Assembly: GCF_006538705.1 (NCBI RefSeq)
Contig: NZ_BJLP01000019.1
Location: 1 to 64,000 of the forward strand
Origin: Cellulomonas uda
GTDB taxonomy: Bacteria > Actinomycetota > Actinomycetes > Actinomycetales > Cellulomonadaceae
DNA: 64,000 bases
Direction: 5' to 3'
Both the position numbers and the translations under genes were made by a program. Positions 1 through 7,720 of this stretch are shown piece by piece. Under the pieces are notes generated by a model. That model worked only from the letters and a program-made list of their open reading frames with translations, did no database searches and was not told the DNA's origin. How positions within the stretch are numbered: position 1 is the stretch's first letter; the number at the start of each line of letters is the position of its first letter.

Positions 1-25
1 GCGGCGGGGCCCCCCGCCCCGCCGC
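1..25. terminator. GC-rich hairpin at the left window edge
   Basis: Bases 1-9 (GCGGCGGGG) are the exact reverse complement of bases 17-25, with a 7-nt C-rich loop. There is no T-tract. In sugar ABC operons a hairpin between the binding-protein gene and the ATPase gene often limits read-through, so this may separate an off-window binding protein from the ATPase gene starting at 136. That role is inference. Confidence 0.45.
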
Positions 26-135
26 ACGGCGCGTCGTCGCAAGGAGTGCACCACCCCGCGGCCCGGCCGCTCGGCACGGTGCACGGCACCACGTCGCCGC
101 CCTCGGCGGCCCCTCAGCAGGACGGATGACCAACG

Positions 136-1677
136 ATGTCCCTCACGTCCGACTCCGCCCCCGTCGTGCAGATGCGTGGGATCACCATCGAGTTCCCCGG
201 TGTGCGGGCCCTCGACGGTGTCGACCTCACGCTCCGGCCGGGTGAGGTCCACGCACTCATGGGTGAGAACGGTGCGGGCAAGTCGACCATGATCAAGGCG
301 CTCACGGGCGTCTACCAGGTCGACGCCGGCGAGATCCGCGTCGCGGGCGAGCCGCACCGCTTCCACTCGACCGCCGAGGCGCAGGCCGCCGGCATCAGCA
401 CGGTGTACCAGGAGGTCAACCTCTGCGGGAACCTCTCGGTCGCCGAGAACGTGATGCTCGGGCACGAGGTCCGCGTCGGACCGTTCATCAACTGGTCCGC
501 GACGCGGCGCAAGGCCAAGGAGTACCTCGCGCGCCTCAACCTCGACATCGACCCGCTGTCGCAGCTGAGCTCGCACTCGATCGCGGTGCAGCAGCTGTGC
601 TCGATCGCACGTGCGATGGTCGTCGACGCGAAGGTGCTGATCCTCGACGAGCCGACCTCGAGCCTCGACAAGGCGGAGGTCGCGGAGCTGTTCACGGTCG
701 TGCGCCAGCTGCGGGACAGCGGCGTGGCCATCTTGTTCGTCTCGCACTTCCTCGAGCAGATCTACGAGATCAGCGACCGGATGACGATCCTGCGCAACGG
801 GCGGTTCGTGGGGGAGTACCTCACCGCTGAGCTGCCGCGCATCGATCTCATCTCGAAGATGCTGGGCCGTGCGAGCGACGAGCTCGCGGCGATCGAGGCG
901 GGTGCGCAGCGCGTCGCGCACGACGACGAGCGCGGCACGCCCCTGCTGAGCGCGGTGCGGCTGGGCCGCTCGGGCTCGGTCGAGCCGGTGGACCTCGAGG
1001 TCTACGAGGGCGAGATCGTCGGCTTCGCGGGTCTGCTGGGCTCGGGCCGCACCGAGCTCGCGCGCCTGCTGTACGGCGCGGACAAGCCCGACGCGGGCGA
1101 TCTGACGGTGTTCGGCGAGCAGGTGCGCTCGGCCGCGCCGCTGTCCTCGCTCAAGAACGGTGTGGCGTACTCGACCGAGGACCGCAAGAAGGAGGGGATC
1201 ATCGGGGACCTCACGGTCCGCGAGAACATCGCCCTCGCGATCCAGGCGAACCGCGGCATCTGGCGGCGGATCCCCGCCAAGGAGCTCGACGACGTCGTCG
1301 ACCACTACATGACGGCCCTGAACATCCAGCCGCCGAACCCGAACATGCTCATCAAGAACCTGTCGGGCGGCAACCAGCAGAAGGTGCTGCTGGCGCGCTG
1401 GCTCGCGACGTCGCCGAAGCTGATCATCCTCGACGAGCCGACGCGCGGCATCGACATCGGCGCGAAGGCCGAGATCCAGCGCCTCGTCGTCGAGCTCGCG
1501 TCGCAGGGCATGGGCGTCGTGTTCATCTCCTCCGAGCTGGAGGAGGTGCTGCGCCTGTCGCACCGCCTCGTCGTGCTGCGCGACCGCGAGAAGGTCGGCG
1601 AGCTCGTCAACGGCCCCGACGTGACTTCGTCCACGGTCCTCGAAACCATCGCAGCGAGCGGGAGTGACGCAGCATGA
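136..1677 (+). CDS. ytfR: Sugar ABC transporter ATP-binding protein (YtfR/MglA type, two ATPase domains)
   Basis: This 513-residue protein is the tandem-NBD ATPase of a CUT2-type sugar importer and acts on the inner face of the membrane. Domain 1 has Walker A GENGAGKST near residues 43-51 and Walker B LDEPTSSLD near 170. Its signature is degenerate (LSSHSIAVQQ), as is normal in this family. Domain 2 has the usual altered P-loop GLLGSGRTE, then LSGGNQQK near 410 and LDEPTRGID near 432. It overlaps the permease gene by ATGA and sits in a three-gene operon. The permeases most resemble YtfT and YjfF, so the substrate is probably galactofuranose or a related galactoside, which the alpha-galactosidase downstream supports. 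The substrate-binding protein is not in the window. Ribose or xylose import is the main alternative. Confidence 0.9.
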   Translation: MSLTSDSAPVVQMRGITIEFPGVRALDGVDLTLRPGEVHALMGENGAGKSTMIKALTGVYQVDAGEIRVAGEPHRFHSTAEAQAAGISTVYQEVNLCGNLSVAENVMLGHEVRVGPFINWSATRRKAKEYLARLNLDIDPLSQLSSHSIAVQQLCSIARAMVVDAKVLILDEPTSSLDKAEVAELFTVVRQLRDSGVAILFVSHFLEQIYEISDRMTILRNGRFVGEYLTAELPRIDLISKMLGRASDELAAIEAGAQRVAHDDERGTPLLSAVRLGRSGSVEPVDLEVYEGEIVGFAGLLGSGRTELARLLYGADKPDAGDLTVFGEQVRSAAPLSSLKNGVAYSTEDRKKEGIIGDLTVRENIALAIQANRGIWRRIPAKELDDVVDHYMTALNIQPPNPNMLIKNLSGGNQQKVLLARWLATSPKLIILDEPTRGIDIGAKAEIQRLVVELASQGMGVVFISSELEEVLRLSHRLVVLRDREKVGELVNGPDVTSSTVLETIAASGSDAA

Positions 1678-2759
1678 TGACCGGAACCGTCCAGACCTCG
1701 GGGCTCGCGTGGCTCACGCGGGTCACGCGGCACCACCTGTTCTGGCCCGTGCTCGCGCTCGTCGCGCTGTGGGTCGCGTGCGGGATCGTGAGCCCCGGCT
1801 TCCTCGATATCAAGGTCGTCGACGGGCACCTGTTCGGCCAGCTCGTCGACATCACGCGCAACTCGGTGACGTTCCTGCTGCTCGCGCTGGGCATGTGCCT
1901 CGTGATCGCGACCGGCGGCATCGACCTGTCGGTCGGCGCGGTGATGGCGATCTCGCTGTCGGTGGCCCTGACGTACATCGACAGCTCGGGCAACGGCGAG
2001 AACGCGACGGTCGCGCTGTCGGCGATCGCGATCGCGCTCGCGGTCGCGGCGGTCGTCGGGGCGTTCAACGGGTTCCTCGTCGCCGGGTTGGGCATCCAAC
2101 CGTTCATCGCGACGATGATCATCCTCGTCGCGGGCCGCGGTATCGCGCTCGCGTTCACGAGCGGGCAGATCACGACGACGCACTCGGCTCCGTTCAAGTC
2201 GATCGGGTCCGGCTTCGTGCTGGGCATCCCGACGCCCGTGGTGATCGGGGCGGTCGTGTTCGCGGTCGTCGCGGTCGTCGTGCGGCGCACGGCGCTCGGC
2301 ATGCTGCTGGAGTCCATCGGCATCAACCGCACCGCGAGCCACATGGCGGGCGTGCGGTCGCGCAACATCACGTGGCTCGTGTACGTGATCTGCGGCGTCC
2401 TGGCCGGCCTCGCCGGCCTGGTCTACGGCGCGCCGACGATGGCGGCCGACGCGAACAACATCGGCCAGCTCATGGAGCTCAACGCGATCATGGCGGTCGT
2501 CATCGGCGGCACCAAGCTCGACGGCGGCAAGTTCTCGCTCGCGGGCACGATCGTCGGTGCGCTCATCCTGACGACGCTCGACCGTGCGGTGATCATCTTC
2601 CACCTGCCGTCGGAGTCGAAGGACCTGTTCAAGGCGATCGTGGTCATCGCGATCTGCATCGCCGGCTCCGAGCGTCTGCGTGAGCTGTCGGGCCTGCGGC
2701 GTGTGCCGCGTCTTCCGGGTGGCCCGACGGCGGCCAAGAAGGTGGAGGTGGCGGCGTGA
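1674..2759 (+). CDS. ytfT: Sugar ABC transporter permease (YtfT-like)
   Basis: This 361-residue polytopic membrane protein belongs to the BPD_transp_2 (RbsC/YtfT) permease family. The hallmark LVIATGGIDLSVGAVMAIS lies around residues 75-95 and GIQPFIATMIILVAGRG follows, both typical of CUT2 permeases. A second conserved block, MELNAIMAVVIGGTKLDGGK, lies near residue 265. The start ATG overlaps the ATPase stop (ATGA) and the 3' end overlaps the next permease (GTGA), so the three genes are translationally coupled. It presumably forms a heterodimeric channel with the YjfF-like protein. The C-terminus has a short basic tail. The family assignment is firm; the exact sugar is inferred. Confidence 0.88.
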   Translation: MMTGTVQTSGLAWLTRVTRHHLFWPVLALVALWVACGIVSPGFLDIKVVDGHLFGQLVDITRNSVTFLLLALGMCLVIATGGIDLSVGAVMAISLSVALTYIDSSGNGENATVALSAIAIALAVAAVVGAFNGFLVAGLGIQPFIATMIILVAGRGIALAFTSGQITTTHSAPFKSIGSGFVLGIPTPVVIGAVVFAVVAVVVRRTALGMLLESIGINRTASHMAGVRSRNITWLVYVICGVLAGLAGLVYGAPTMAADANNIGQLMELNAIMAVVIGGTKLDGGKFSLAGTIVGALILTTLDRAVIIFHLPSESKDLFKAIVVIAICIAGSERLRELSGLRRVPRLPGGPTAAKKVEVAA

Positions 2760-3808
2760 CCGCGCAGACGGTGTCGGAGAAGCTGCCGACGAAGAAGAGG
2801 CCGGCCGGCGCGCCGGACGCGCGCTGGAAGCGACTGCTGGACCGCCGGTACCTGCCGACGGCGGGCACGGTGGCGACGCTGCTGCTGCTCCTCGTGGTGG
2901 GCCAGCTGCGCTACAGCACCGACGACCGCAGCTTCATCAGCATGCGGCTGTTCTCCAACCTGTTCATCGACAACTCGTACCTGCTGGTGCTGGCGATCGG
3001 CATGACGTTCGTCATCATCTCCGGCGGCATCGACCTGTCGGTGGGTGGCGTGGTGGCACTCGTCGGCCTGGTGGTGGCGAAGCTGCTGCTCAACGGGGTA
3101 CCGCTGCCGGTGGTGCTCGTGGTGGGCGTGCTCGTCGGGACGGCGATCGGCTCGCTGATCGGCGTGATGGTCCAGTACTTCCGCATCCAACCGTTCATCG
3201 CGTCGCTCGCAGGTCTGTTCCTGGCCCGCGGGCTGGCGAACATGATCGGGACCACGTCGATCGGCATCAAGGACCCGGGCTTCGAGAAGCTGGCGTCCTG
3301 GAAGATCAAGTTCGGTGAGCGTCCCGACATCTGGTACGTCAACCTGTCGATGATCATCGCGGCCGTGGTGCTGCTGGCCGCCGTGTACCTGCTGCACTAC
3401 ACGCGGTTCGGCCGCACGGTGTACGGGCTGGGCGCGGGCGACGGCGGGCAGGCGGCGGGCCTGATGGGTCTGCGGCCGGGCGCGACGAAGATGTGGGTCT
3501 ACGTCGTGTCGGGCACCTGCGCCGGCATCGGCGGCATCCTGTTCGCCTTCTACACGAAGTCCGGCTACAACCTGTCGGGCGTCGGCATGGAGCTCGACGC
3601 GATCGCGTCGGTCGTCATCGGTGGCGCGCTGCTCACCGGTGGCGTCGGCTACGTGCTCGGCACGTTCGCGGGCGTGACGCTGTACGGCCTGATCCTGGTG
3701 GTCTGCAACCGCGAGGGCCTCGAGCCCTGGTGGAACCGCATCCTCATCGGCGCGATCCTGCTCGGCTTCGTGCTGCTGCAGCGCGTCCTCGTCGCGAGAC
3801 GGAACTAG
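2756..3808 (+). CDS. yjfF: Sugar ABC transporter permease (YjfF-like)
   Basis: This 350-residue permease is the second channel subunit of the importer. It has a short cytoplasmic N-terminus (about 45 residues, Lys/Arg-rich) and then about nine hydrophobic segments. GMTFVIISGGIDLSVGG and RIQPFIASLAGLFLARG are the family hallmarks, and MELDAIASVVIGGALLTGG near residue 280 matches E. coli YjfF closely as I remember it. The start is a GTG overlapping the previous stop (GTGA). A 15-bp hairpin directly follows the stop codon, so this is the last gene of the transporter transcript. Two different adjacent permease genes are characteristic of the ytfT-yjfF arrangement rather than ribose systems, which use one permease. 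Confidence 0.87.
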   Translation: MTAQTVSEKLPTKKRPAGAPDARWKRLLDRRYLPTAGTVATLLLLLVVGQLRYSTDDRSFISMRLFSNLFIDNSYLLVLAIGMTFVIISGGIDLSVGGVVALVGLVVAKLLLNGVPLPVVLVVGVLVGTAIGSLIGVMVQYFRIQPFIASLAGLFLARGLANMIGTTSIGIKDPGFEKLASWKIKFGERPDIWYVNLSMIIAAVVLLAAVYLLHYTRFGRTVYGLGAGDGGQAAGLMGLRPGATKMWVYVVSGTCAGIGGILFAFYTKSGYNLSGVGMELDAIASVVIGGALLTGGVGYVLGTFAGVTLYGLILVVCNREGLEPWWNRILIGAILLGFVLLQRVLVARRN

Positions 3809-3814
3809 GGGACA

Positions 3815-3850
3815 CGACGGGCGCGGGACGACGTGGTCCCGCGCCCGTCG
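3815..3850 (+). terminator. Strong intrinsic-type hairpin after the sugar transporter operon
   Basis: Bases 3815-3829 and 3836-3850 form a perfect 15-bp stem with a 6-nt loop, starting 7 nt after the yjfF-like stop. There is no U-tract, which is common for hairpin terminators in high-GC actinobacteria. Confidence 0.8.
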
Positions 3851-3935
3851 CGCCCGCCCGCACGGTACGGCTGAGCGCACGGCGCAGCCGTCACCGTCGG
3901 GGAGAGAACGAACCCTCGCGCTCGCGACGACGCCC

Positions 3936-4463
3936 GTGAAGTACGGCCGCCCCGTCGCCGTGACCGTGAAGGTCACGTCCACCCAGGGCACCCCGACCGG
4001 CAAGGTGCGCGTCCTCGAGGGCTCGAGGAACCTCGGGACGACGACCCTCTCGGGTGGCGCCGCGTCGTTCCGGCTGCGCGGGCTCGCGGTGGGCACGCAC
4101 ACGCTCACGGTCGTGTACGACGGCAACGCCACGCACGCGACGTCGCAGGCCACCGTGACCGTCAAGGTCATGCGGACCACGTCGCGCACCAAGGTCTCGA
4201 CGCCGTCCGTGACGGTGGGCACGGCGCCGCGTGCCACGGTCACCGTCATCTCGAACGTCACGGTCACCGGCAAGGCGACCGTGACCGTCAGGAAGGGGAC
4301 CACGGTCGTCGCGAAGGTCACCGGCACGCTGCGCAGCGGCGTCGTCACGGTGACCCTGCCGAAGCTCGCCAGGGGCACCTACGCGGTGTCGGCGACCTAC
4401 GGCGGGTCGACGACCATCACCGGGTCGACCGGAGGCACGACGCTCGTCGTGAACCCGCGCTGA
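3936..4463 (+). CDS. Ig-like domain repeat protein, probably a truncated remnant
   Basis: The 175-residue product consists of two bacterial Ig-like repeats (Big_3_5-like). Repeat 1 runs to about residue 80 and contains PTGKVRVLEGSRNLGT and LAVGTHTLTVVYDGN. Repeat 2 runs from about 85 to 172 and contains ATVTVRKGT and LARGTYAVSATYGGS. There is no signal peptide, membrane segment or catalytic domain. Such repeats normally form the C-terminal stalk of large secreted actinobacterial enzymes. The same frame stays open and Ig-like upstream of the GTG (the codons just before it read LALATTPVK), so the annotated start is probably not a true start and the fragment looks like the 3' end of a deleted secreted protein. 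It has no convincing ribosome-binding site. It lies between two strong hairpins and may not be expressed. Confidence 0.55.
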   Translation: MKYGRPVAVTVKVTSTQGTPTGKVRVLEGSRNLGTTTLSGGAASFRLRGLAVGTHTLTVVYDGNATHATSQATVTVKVMRTTSRTKVSTPSVTVGTAPRATVTVISNVTVTGKATVTVRKGTTVVAKVTGTLRSGVVTVTLPKLARGTYAVSATYGGSTTITGSTGGTTLVVNPR

Positions 4464-4468
4464 CCCGC

Positions 4469-4518
4469 CCGACGGGCCGCGTCCACCCCTCCGCACAGGG
4501 GCGGACGCGGCCCGTCGG
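4469..4518 (+). terminator. Long hairpin after the Ig-like fragment
   Basis: Bases 4469-4484 and 4503-4518 form a perfect 16-bp stem. An inner 5-bp stem (CCCCT at 4486-4490 with AGGGG at 4497-4501) extends it. It begins just after the stop codon of the Ig-like fragment. Its survival supports the idea that the fragment is the true 3' end of an older gene. Confidence 0.8.
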
Positions 4519-4557
4519 TGTACCGGCGCGGCGCGACGCGGGCACGGGGTCGGTTGG

Positions 4558-6738
4558 TTGGATGGGCGCATGCTCGTGCACCTGCGCGCGGCGGGCGTGA
4601 GCCTGCTGCTGACCGCGACCGACGACCGCCTGCCGCACGTCCTGCACTGGGGGCGGGACCTGGGCGACGGCCTGGACGCCGACGCCGCGGCCGAGCTCGT
4701 GCGTGCGTGGGCGCCGCCGCGTGCGGGCGCGCAGGTCGACGAGCCGGTGCCGGTGCCGGTGCTGCCGGGCCAGGCCGAGGCGTGGCTCGGGACGCCCGGC
4801 GTCGCGGGGCACCGGGACGGGCTCGCGTGGTCGCCGTCGTTCGTCGTGCGCTCGTCGTCCCTCGACGTGGCGCAGGCCGGGGGGACCGTCCGGGTGCAGG
4901 CGGCCGACGAGGACGCGGGGCTGGACCTCGAGCTCGTCGTCGAGCTCACGCCGCAGGGCGTGGTGCGCACGCGCGCGACGCTCACCAACGCGGGCGCGGG
5001 CACGTACACGCTGGACGCGCTGCAGCCCGCGCTGCCGGTCCCCGCGCACGCCGCCGAGATCGTCGACCTCGCGGGCCGGTGGGGCAAGGAGCGCACGCCC
5101 CAGCGGCACACGTTCACGGTCGGCACGCACGTGCGCGAGGGCCGGCGCGGGCGCACGGGCGCGGACGCGACGCTCGTGCTCGTCGCGGCCGAGCCCGGCA
5201 CGGACTTCCGGCGCGGCGAGGCGTGGGGCGTGCACGTCGCGTGGTCCGGCAACCACCGCACGCAGGCCGAGCTGATGCCCGACGGCACGCGCCTGCTCGG
5301 CGGCGGCGAGCTGCTCCTGCCGGGCGAGGTGCGGCTCGCGCCCGGGCAGGCCTACACCTCCCCGTGGCTGTACGGCACGTACGGCGACGGGCTCGACGCG
5401 CTCGCGGGCCGGTTCCACGCGCTGCTGCGGGCCCGCCCGCACCACCCGCGCACGCCGCGACCCGTGACCCTCAACGTGTGGGAGGCCGTGTACTTCGACC
5501 ACTCGCTGCCGCGGCTGCGCGAGCTCGCGGACCTCGCGGCGTCGGTCGGCGTCGAGCGGTTCGTCGTGGACGACGGCTGGTTCCGCGGCCGTCGGGACGA
5601 CACGGCGGGCCTGGGGGACTGGTACGTCGACGAGGACGTGTGGCCCGACGGCCTGCGGGCGCTCGCGGAGCACGTGCACGGCCTCGGCATGCAGCTCGGG
5701 CTGTGGTTCGAGCCGGAGATGGTCAACCCCGACTCCGACCTCGCGCGGGCGCACCCCGAGTGGGTCCTGCAGGTGCCGGGCCGTACCCCGCCGCTCGTGC
5801 GCCACCAGCAGGTGCTCGACGTCGCACGGCCGCAGGTCGCGGCGTACCTGCGCGAGCGCGTCGTGAGCCTGGTGCGCGAGCTCGGTCTCGACTACGTGAA
5901 GTGGGACCACAACCGTGACCTCGTCGAGGCGGGCGGGGCGAGCGGCGCCGCGGGCGTGCACGCCCAGACCGCCGCGGTGTACGCGCTGCTCGACGCGATC
6001 CGCGCCGACTGCCCGGGGCTCGAGATCGAGTCGTGCTCGTCGGGCGGCGCACGCGTCGACCTGGGGATCCTCGAGCGCGCGGACCGCGTGTGGGCGTCGG
6101 ACTGCATCGACGCGCGCGAGCGGCACGAGATCCAGCGGTGGACCGCGCAGCTCCTGCCGCCCGAGCTCGTCGGGTCGCACGTCGGTGCGGCCCGGGCGCA
6201 CACCACCGGTCGGGTGCTCGCCCTGTCGTTCCGCGCGTCCACCGCGCTGCTCGGCTCGTTCGGCATCGAGTGGGACCTCGCGGCCGCGTCCGACGACGAG
6301 CGCGCGGAGCTCGCCGCGTGGGTCGCGCTGTACCGGTCCGAGCGTGCCCTGCTGCACACGGGCGTCGTCGTGCGGGACGAGGTGCCGTCCGCAGGGCTGT
6401 GGGTGCACGGCGTGGTCGCCCCCGACCGCGCGCGGGCGTTGTACGCGCTCGTCCAGCGCGAACGGCCCGCGACGTGGCCGCCCGGGCGCGTCCGGCTGCC
6501 GGGCCTCGACCCGGACGCGCTGTACGAGGTCGCGCCGCACGGCCCGTACGCGCCGCACAGCACGTGGGACCGCCCGGCCTGGTGGTCGGCACCTGTCCGG
6601 CTGACGGGCCACGTGCTCGCGACGGTGGGCGTCGCGGCGCCCGCGGTCGAGGTCGACCACGCGGTCCTGCTCACCACCACGCGCGTCGCGGGGGCGGGGC
6701 AGTCAGCTGGTCGACACCCCGTTGTGCCGGCCAGCTGA
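4558..6738 (+). CDS. Alpha-galactosidase, glycoside hydrolase family 36
   Basis: The 726-residue cytoplasmic enzyme hydrolyses terminal alpha-galactosides such as melibiose and raffinose-type sugars. The N-terminal half (about 1-300) is the GH36 beta-sandwich and the (beta/alpha)8 barrel follows. GH36 hallmarks visible are WFEPEMVNPDSDL, the nucleophile motif KWDHNRD (Asp450) and the acid/base region SDCIDARERHEIQ (Asp515), preceded by ESCSSGGARVD. There is no signal peptide, so the substrate must be imported, which fits the adjacent sugar ABC operon. The reading frame opens with TTG at 4558; an in-frame ATG at 4570 (LVHLRAAG) is an alternative start and neither has a strong Shine-Dalgarno sequence. 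The last codons lie inside a hairpin. The length is normal for GH36. Confidence 0.93.
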   Translation: MDGRMLVHLRAAGVSLLLTATDDRLPHVLHWGRDLGDGLDADAAAELVRAWAPPRAGAQVDEPVPVPVLPGQAEAWLGTPGVAGHRDGLAWSPSFVVRSSSLDVAQAGGTVRVQAADEDAGLDLELVVELTPQGVVRTRATLTNAGAGTYTLDALQPALPVPAHAAEIVDLAGRWGKERTPQRHTFTVGTHVREGRRGRTGADATLVLVAAEPGTDFRRGEAWGVHVAWSGNHRTQAELMPDGTRLLGGGELLLPGEVRLAPGQAYTSPWLYGTYGDGLDALAGRFHALLRARPHHPRTPRPVTLNVWEAVYFDHSLPRLRELADLAASVGVERFVVDDGWFRGRRDDTAGLGDWYVDEDVWPDGLRALAEHVHGLGMQLGLWFEPEMVNPDSDLARAHPEWVLQVPGRTPPLVRHQQVLDVARPQVAAYLRERVVSLVRELGLDYVKWDHNRDLVEAGGASGAAGVHAQTAAVYALLDAIRADCPGLEIESCSSGGARVDLGILERADRVWASDCIDARERHEIQRWTAQLLPPELVGSHVGAARAHTTGRVLALSFRASTALLGSFGIEWDLAAASDDERAELAAWVALYRSERALLHTGVVVRDEVPSAGLWVHGVVAPDRARALYALVQRERPATWPPGRVRLPGLDPDALYEVAPHGPYAPHSTWDRPAWWSAPVRLTGHVLATVGVAAPAVEVDHAVLLTTTRVAGAGQSAGRHPVVPAS

Positions 6739-6739
6739 C
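6702..6739. terminator. Bidirectional hairpin between convergent alpha-galactosidase and PPK2 genes
   Basis: GTCAGCTGG at 6702-6710 pairs with CCAGCTGAC at 6731-6739, and inner pairs extend the stem to 6717/6724 with one wobble and one mismatch. The stem contains the alpha-galactosidase stop codon and ends 13 nt before the PPK2 stop codon, so it can serve both converging transcripts. Confidence 0.65.
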
Positions 6740-6752
6740 ATCGGTGCGCGCG

Positions 6753-7628
6753 TCAGCGGGTGGCTTCCAGACGCGCGAGCTCGGTGGCCACGTCGAACGA
6801 CGGCTGCGGCCAGGTCAGGTCGAGGTCGAGCAGCGCACGCAGCAGCAGCGCGCTCACGGCCAGGCGGGCGTACCACTTGTGGTCCGCGGGCACCAGGTAC
6901 CAGGGCGCCACGTCGTACGACGAGCGTGCGAGCACCTCGTCGTACGCGGCCTCGTACGCGGGGCGCTGCAGGCGCACGTCCACGTCGTGCGGCGCGTACT
7001 TCCAGTGCTTGTCGGGGCGCTCGAGCCGCTCGAGCAGGCGCGTGTACTGCTCGTCGCGCGAGACCCACAGGACGGCCTTGACGACCGTCGTGCCGTTCGC
7101 GACGAGGTCACGCTCGAACGCCTCGATCTCGGCGAACCGCCGGTCGAGCTCGGCGGCGTCCGCCGTGCCCGACGCGTGCGGGACGAGGATGTCCTCGTAG
7201 TGCGAACGGTCGAACAGGCCGATGCGCCCGGCGGGCGGGAGCGCGTTGCGGATGCGCCACAGGAAGTGGTGCTCGAGCTCCTCGGGCGTCGGGCGGCCGA
7301 AGCCGCGCAGCGCGACGCCCTGCGGGTCGACCAGGCCGAGCACGTGCCGCGCGATGCCGCCCTTGCCGGCCGTGTCGAGCCCCTGGAGCACGACGAGCAC
7401 GGAGCGCGTGCCCCCGGTGCGGCCCTCCGCGAACAGCCGCTCCTGCAGGTCGGACATCCGCCCGCCGATGGCCTCGAGGGTCGAGCGGCCCTCCTTCTTG
7501 CCGCGCGTGTACCCGGGCGTGGAGGCGGGGTCGAGCTCCGTGACGGACCGCCCCGGGACGGCGCGCAGGGCCTCGGCCACGTGGTCGAGCCGCTCGCGCA
7601 CCTCGTCGTCCGACGGCCGCTTGGCCAC
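6753..7628 (-). CDS. ppk2: Polyphosphate kinase 2 family protein (polyphosphate:nucleotide phosphotransferase)
   Basis: This 291-residue cytoplasmic enzyme transfers phosphate between polyphosphate and nucleotides. The P-loop GLDTAGKGG lies at residues 83-91 and the Walker B/lid block FDRSHYED at 139-146, both diagnostic of PPK2. A further conserved block, HWKYAPHDVDVR, lies near residue 215. Nucleoside mono- or diphosphate specificity (class I to III) cannot be read with certainty from sequence alone. The start is the GTG at 7628, preceded by a GAGAGG-like ribosome-binding site. The same frame runs open far upstream, but that stretch lies antisense to trkA. A TAGCAT box at 7685-7690 on this strand is a plausible promoter. 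Confidence 0.9.
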   Translation of the reverse strand: MAKRPSDDEVRERLDHVAEALRAVPGRSVTELDPASTPGYTRGKKEGRSTLEAIGGRMSDLQERLFAEGRTGGTRSVLVVLQGLDTAGKGGIARHVLGLVDPQGVALRGFGRPTPEELEHHFLWRIRNALPPAGRIGLFDRSHYEDILVPHASGTADAAELDRRFAEIEAFERDLVANGTTVVKAVLWVSRDEQYTRLLERLERPDKHWKYAPHDVDVRLQRPAYEAAYDEVLARSSYDVAPWYLVPADHKWYARLAVSALLLRALLDLDLTWPQPSFDVATELARLEATR

Positions 7629-7661
7629 GGGGACCGCCTCTCTCGTCGGCGAGCGATGGGA

Positions 7662-7679
7662 CGCGGGGCGTGCCCCGCG
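7662..7679 (-). terminator. Perfect palindromic hairpin between trkA and ppk2
   Basis: CGCGGGGC at 7662-7669 and GCCCCGCG at 7672-7679 form a near-continuous inverted repeat. It lies 42 nt past the trkA stop and within the presumed ppk2 leader, so it may terminate trkHA transcripts or modulate ppk2. Confidence 0.4.
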
Positions 7680-7684
7680 CTCGG

Positions 7685-7690
7685 ATGCTA
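7685..7690 (-). promoter_or_regulatory. Candidate -10 box for ppk2
   Basis: TAGCAT on the minus strand, about 57 nt upstream of the ppk2 GTG, matches the actinobacterial SigA -10 consensus TAnnnT. No clear -35 was recognised. Confidence 0.35.
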
Positions 7691-7720
7691 TCGGCGCACG
7701 GCGTGCCGCGCGAGACCTCG

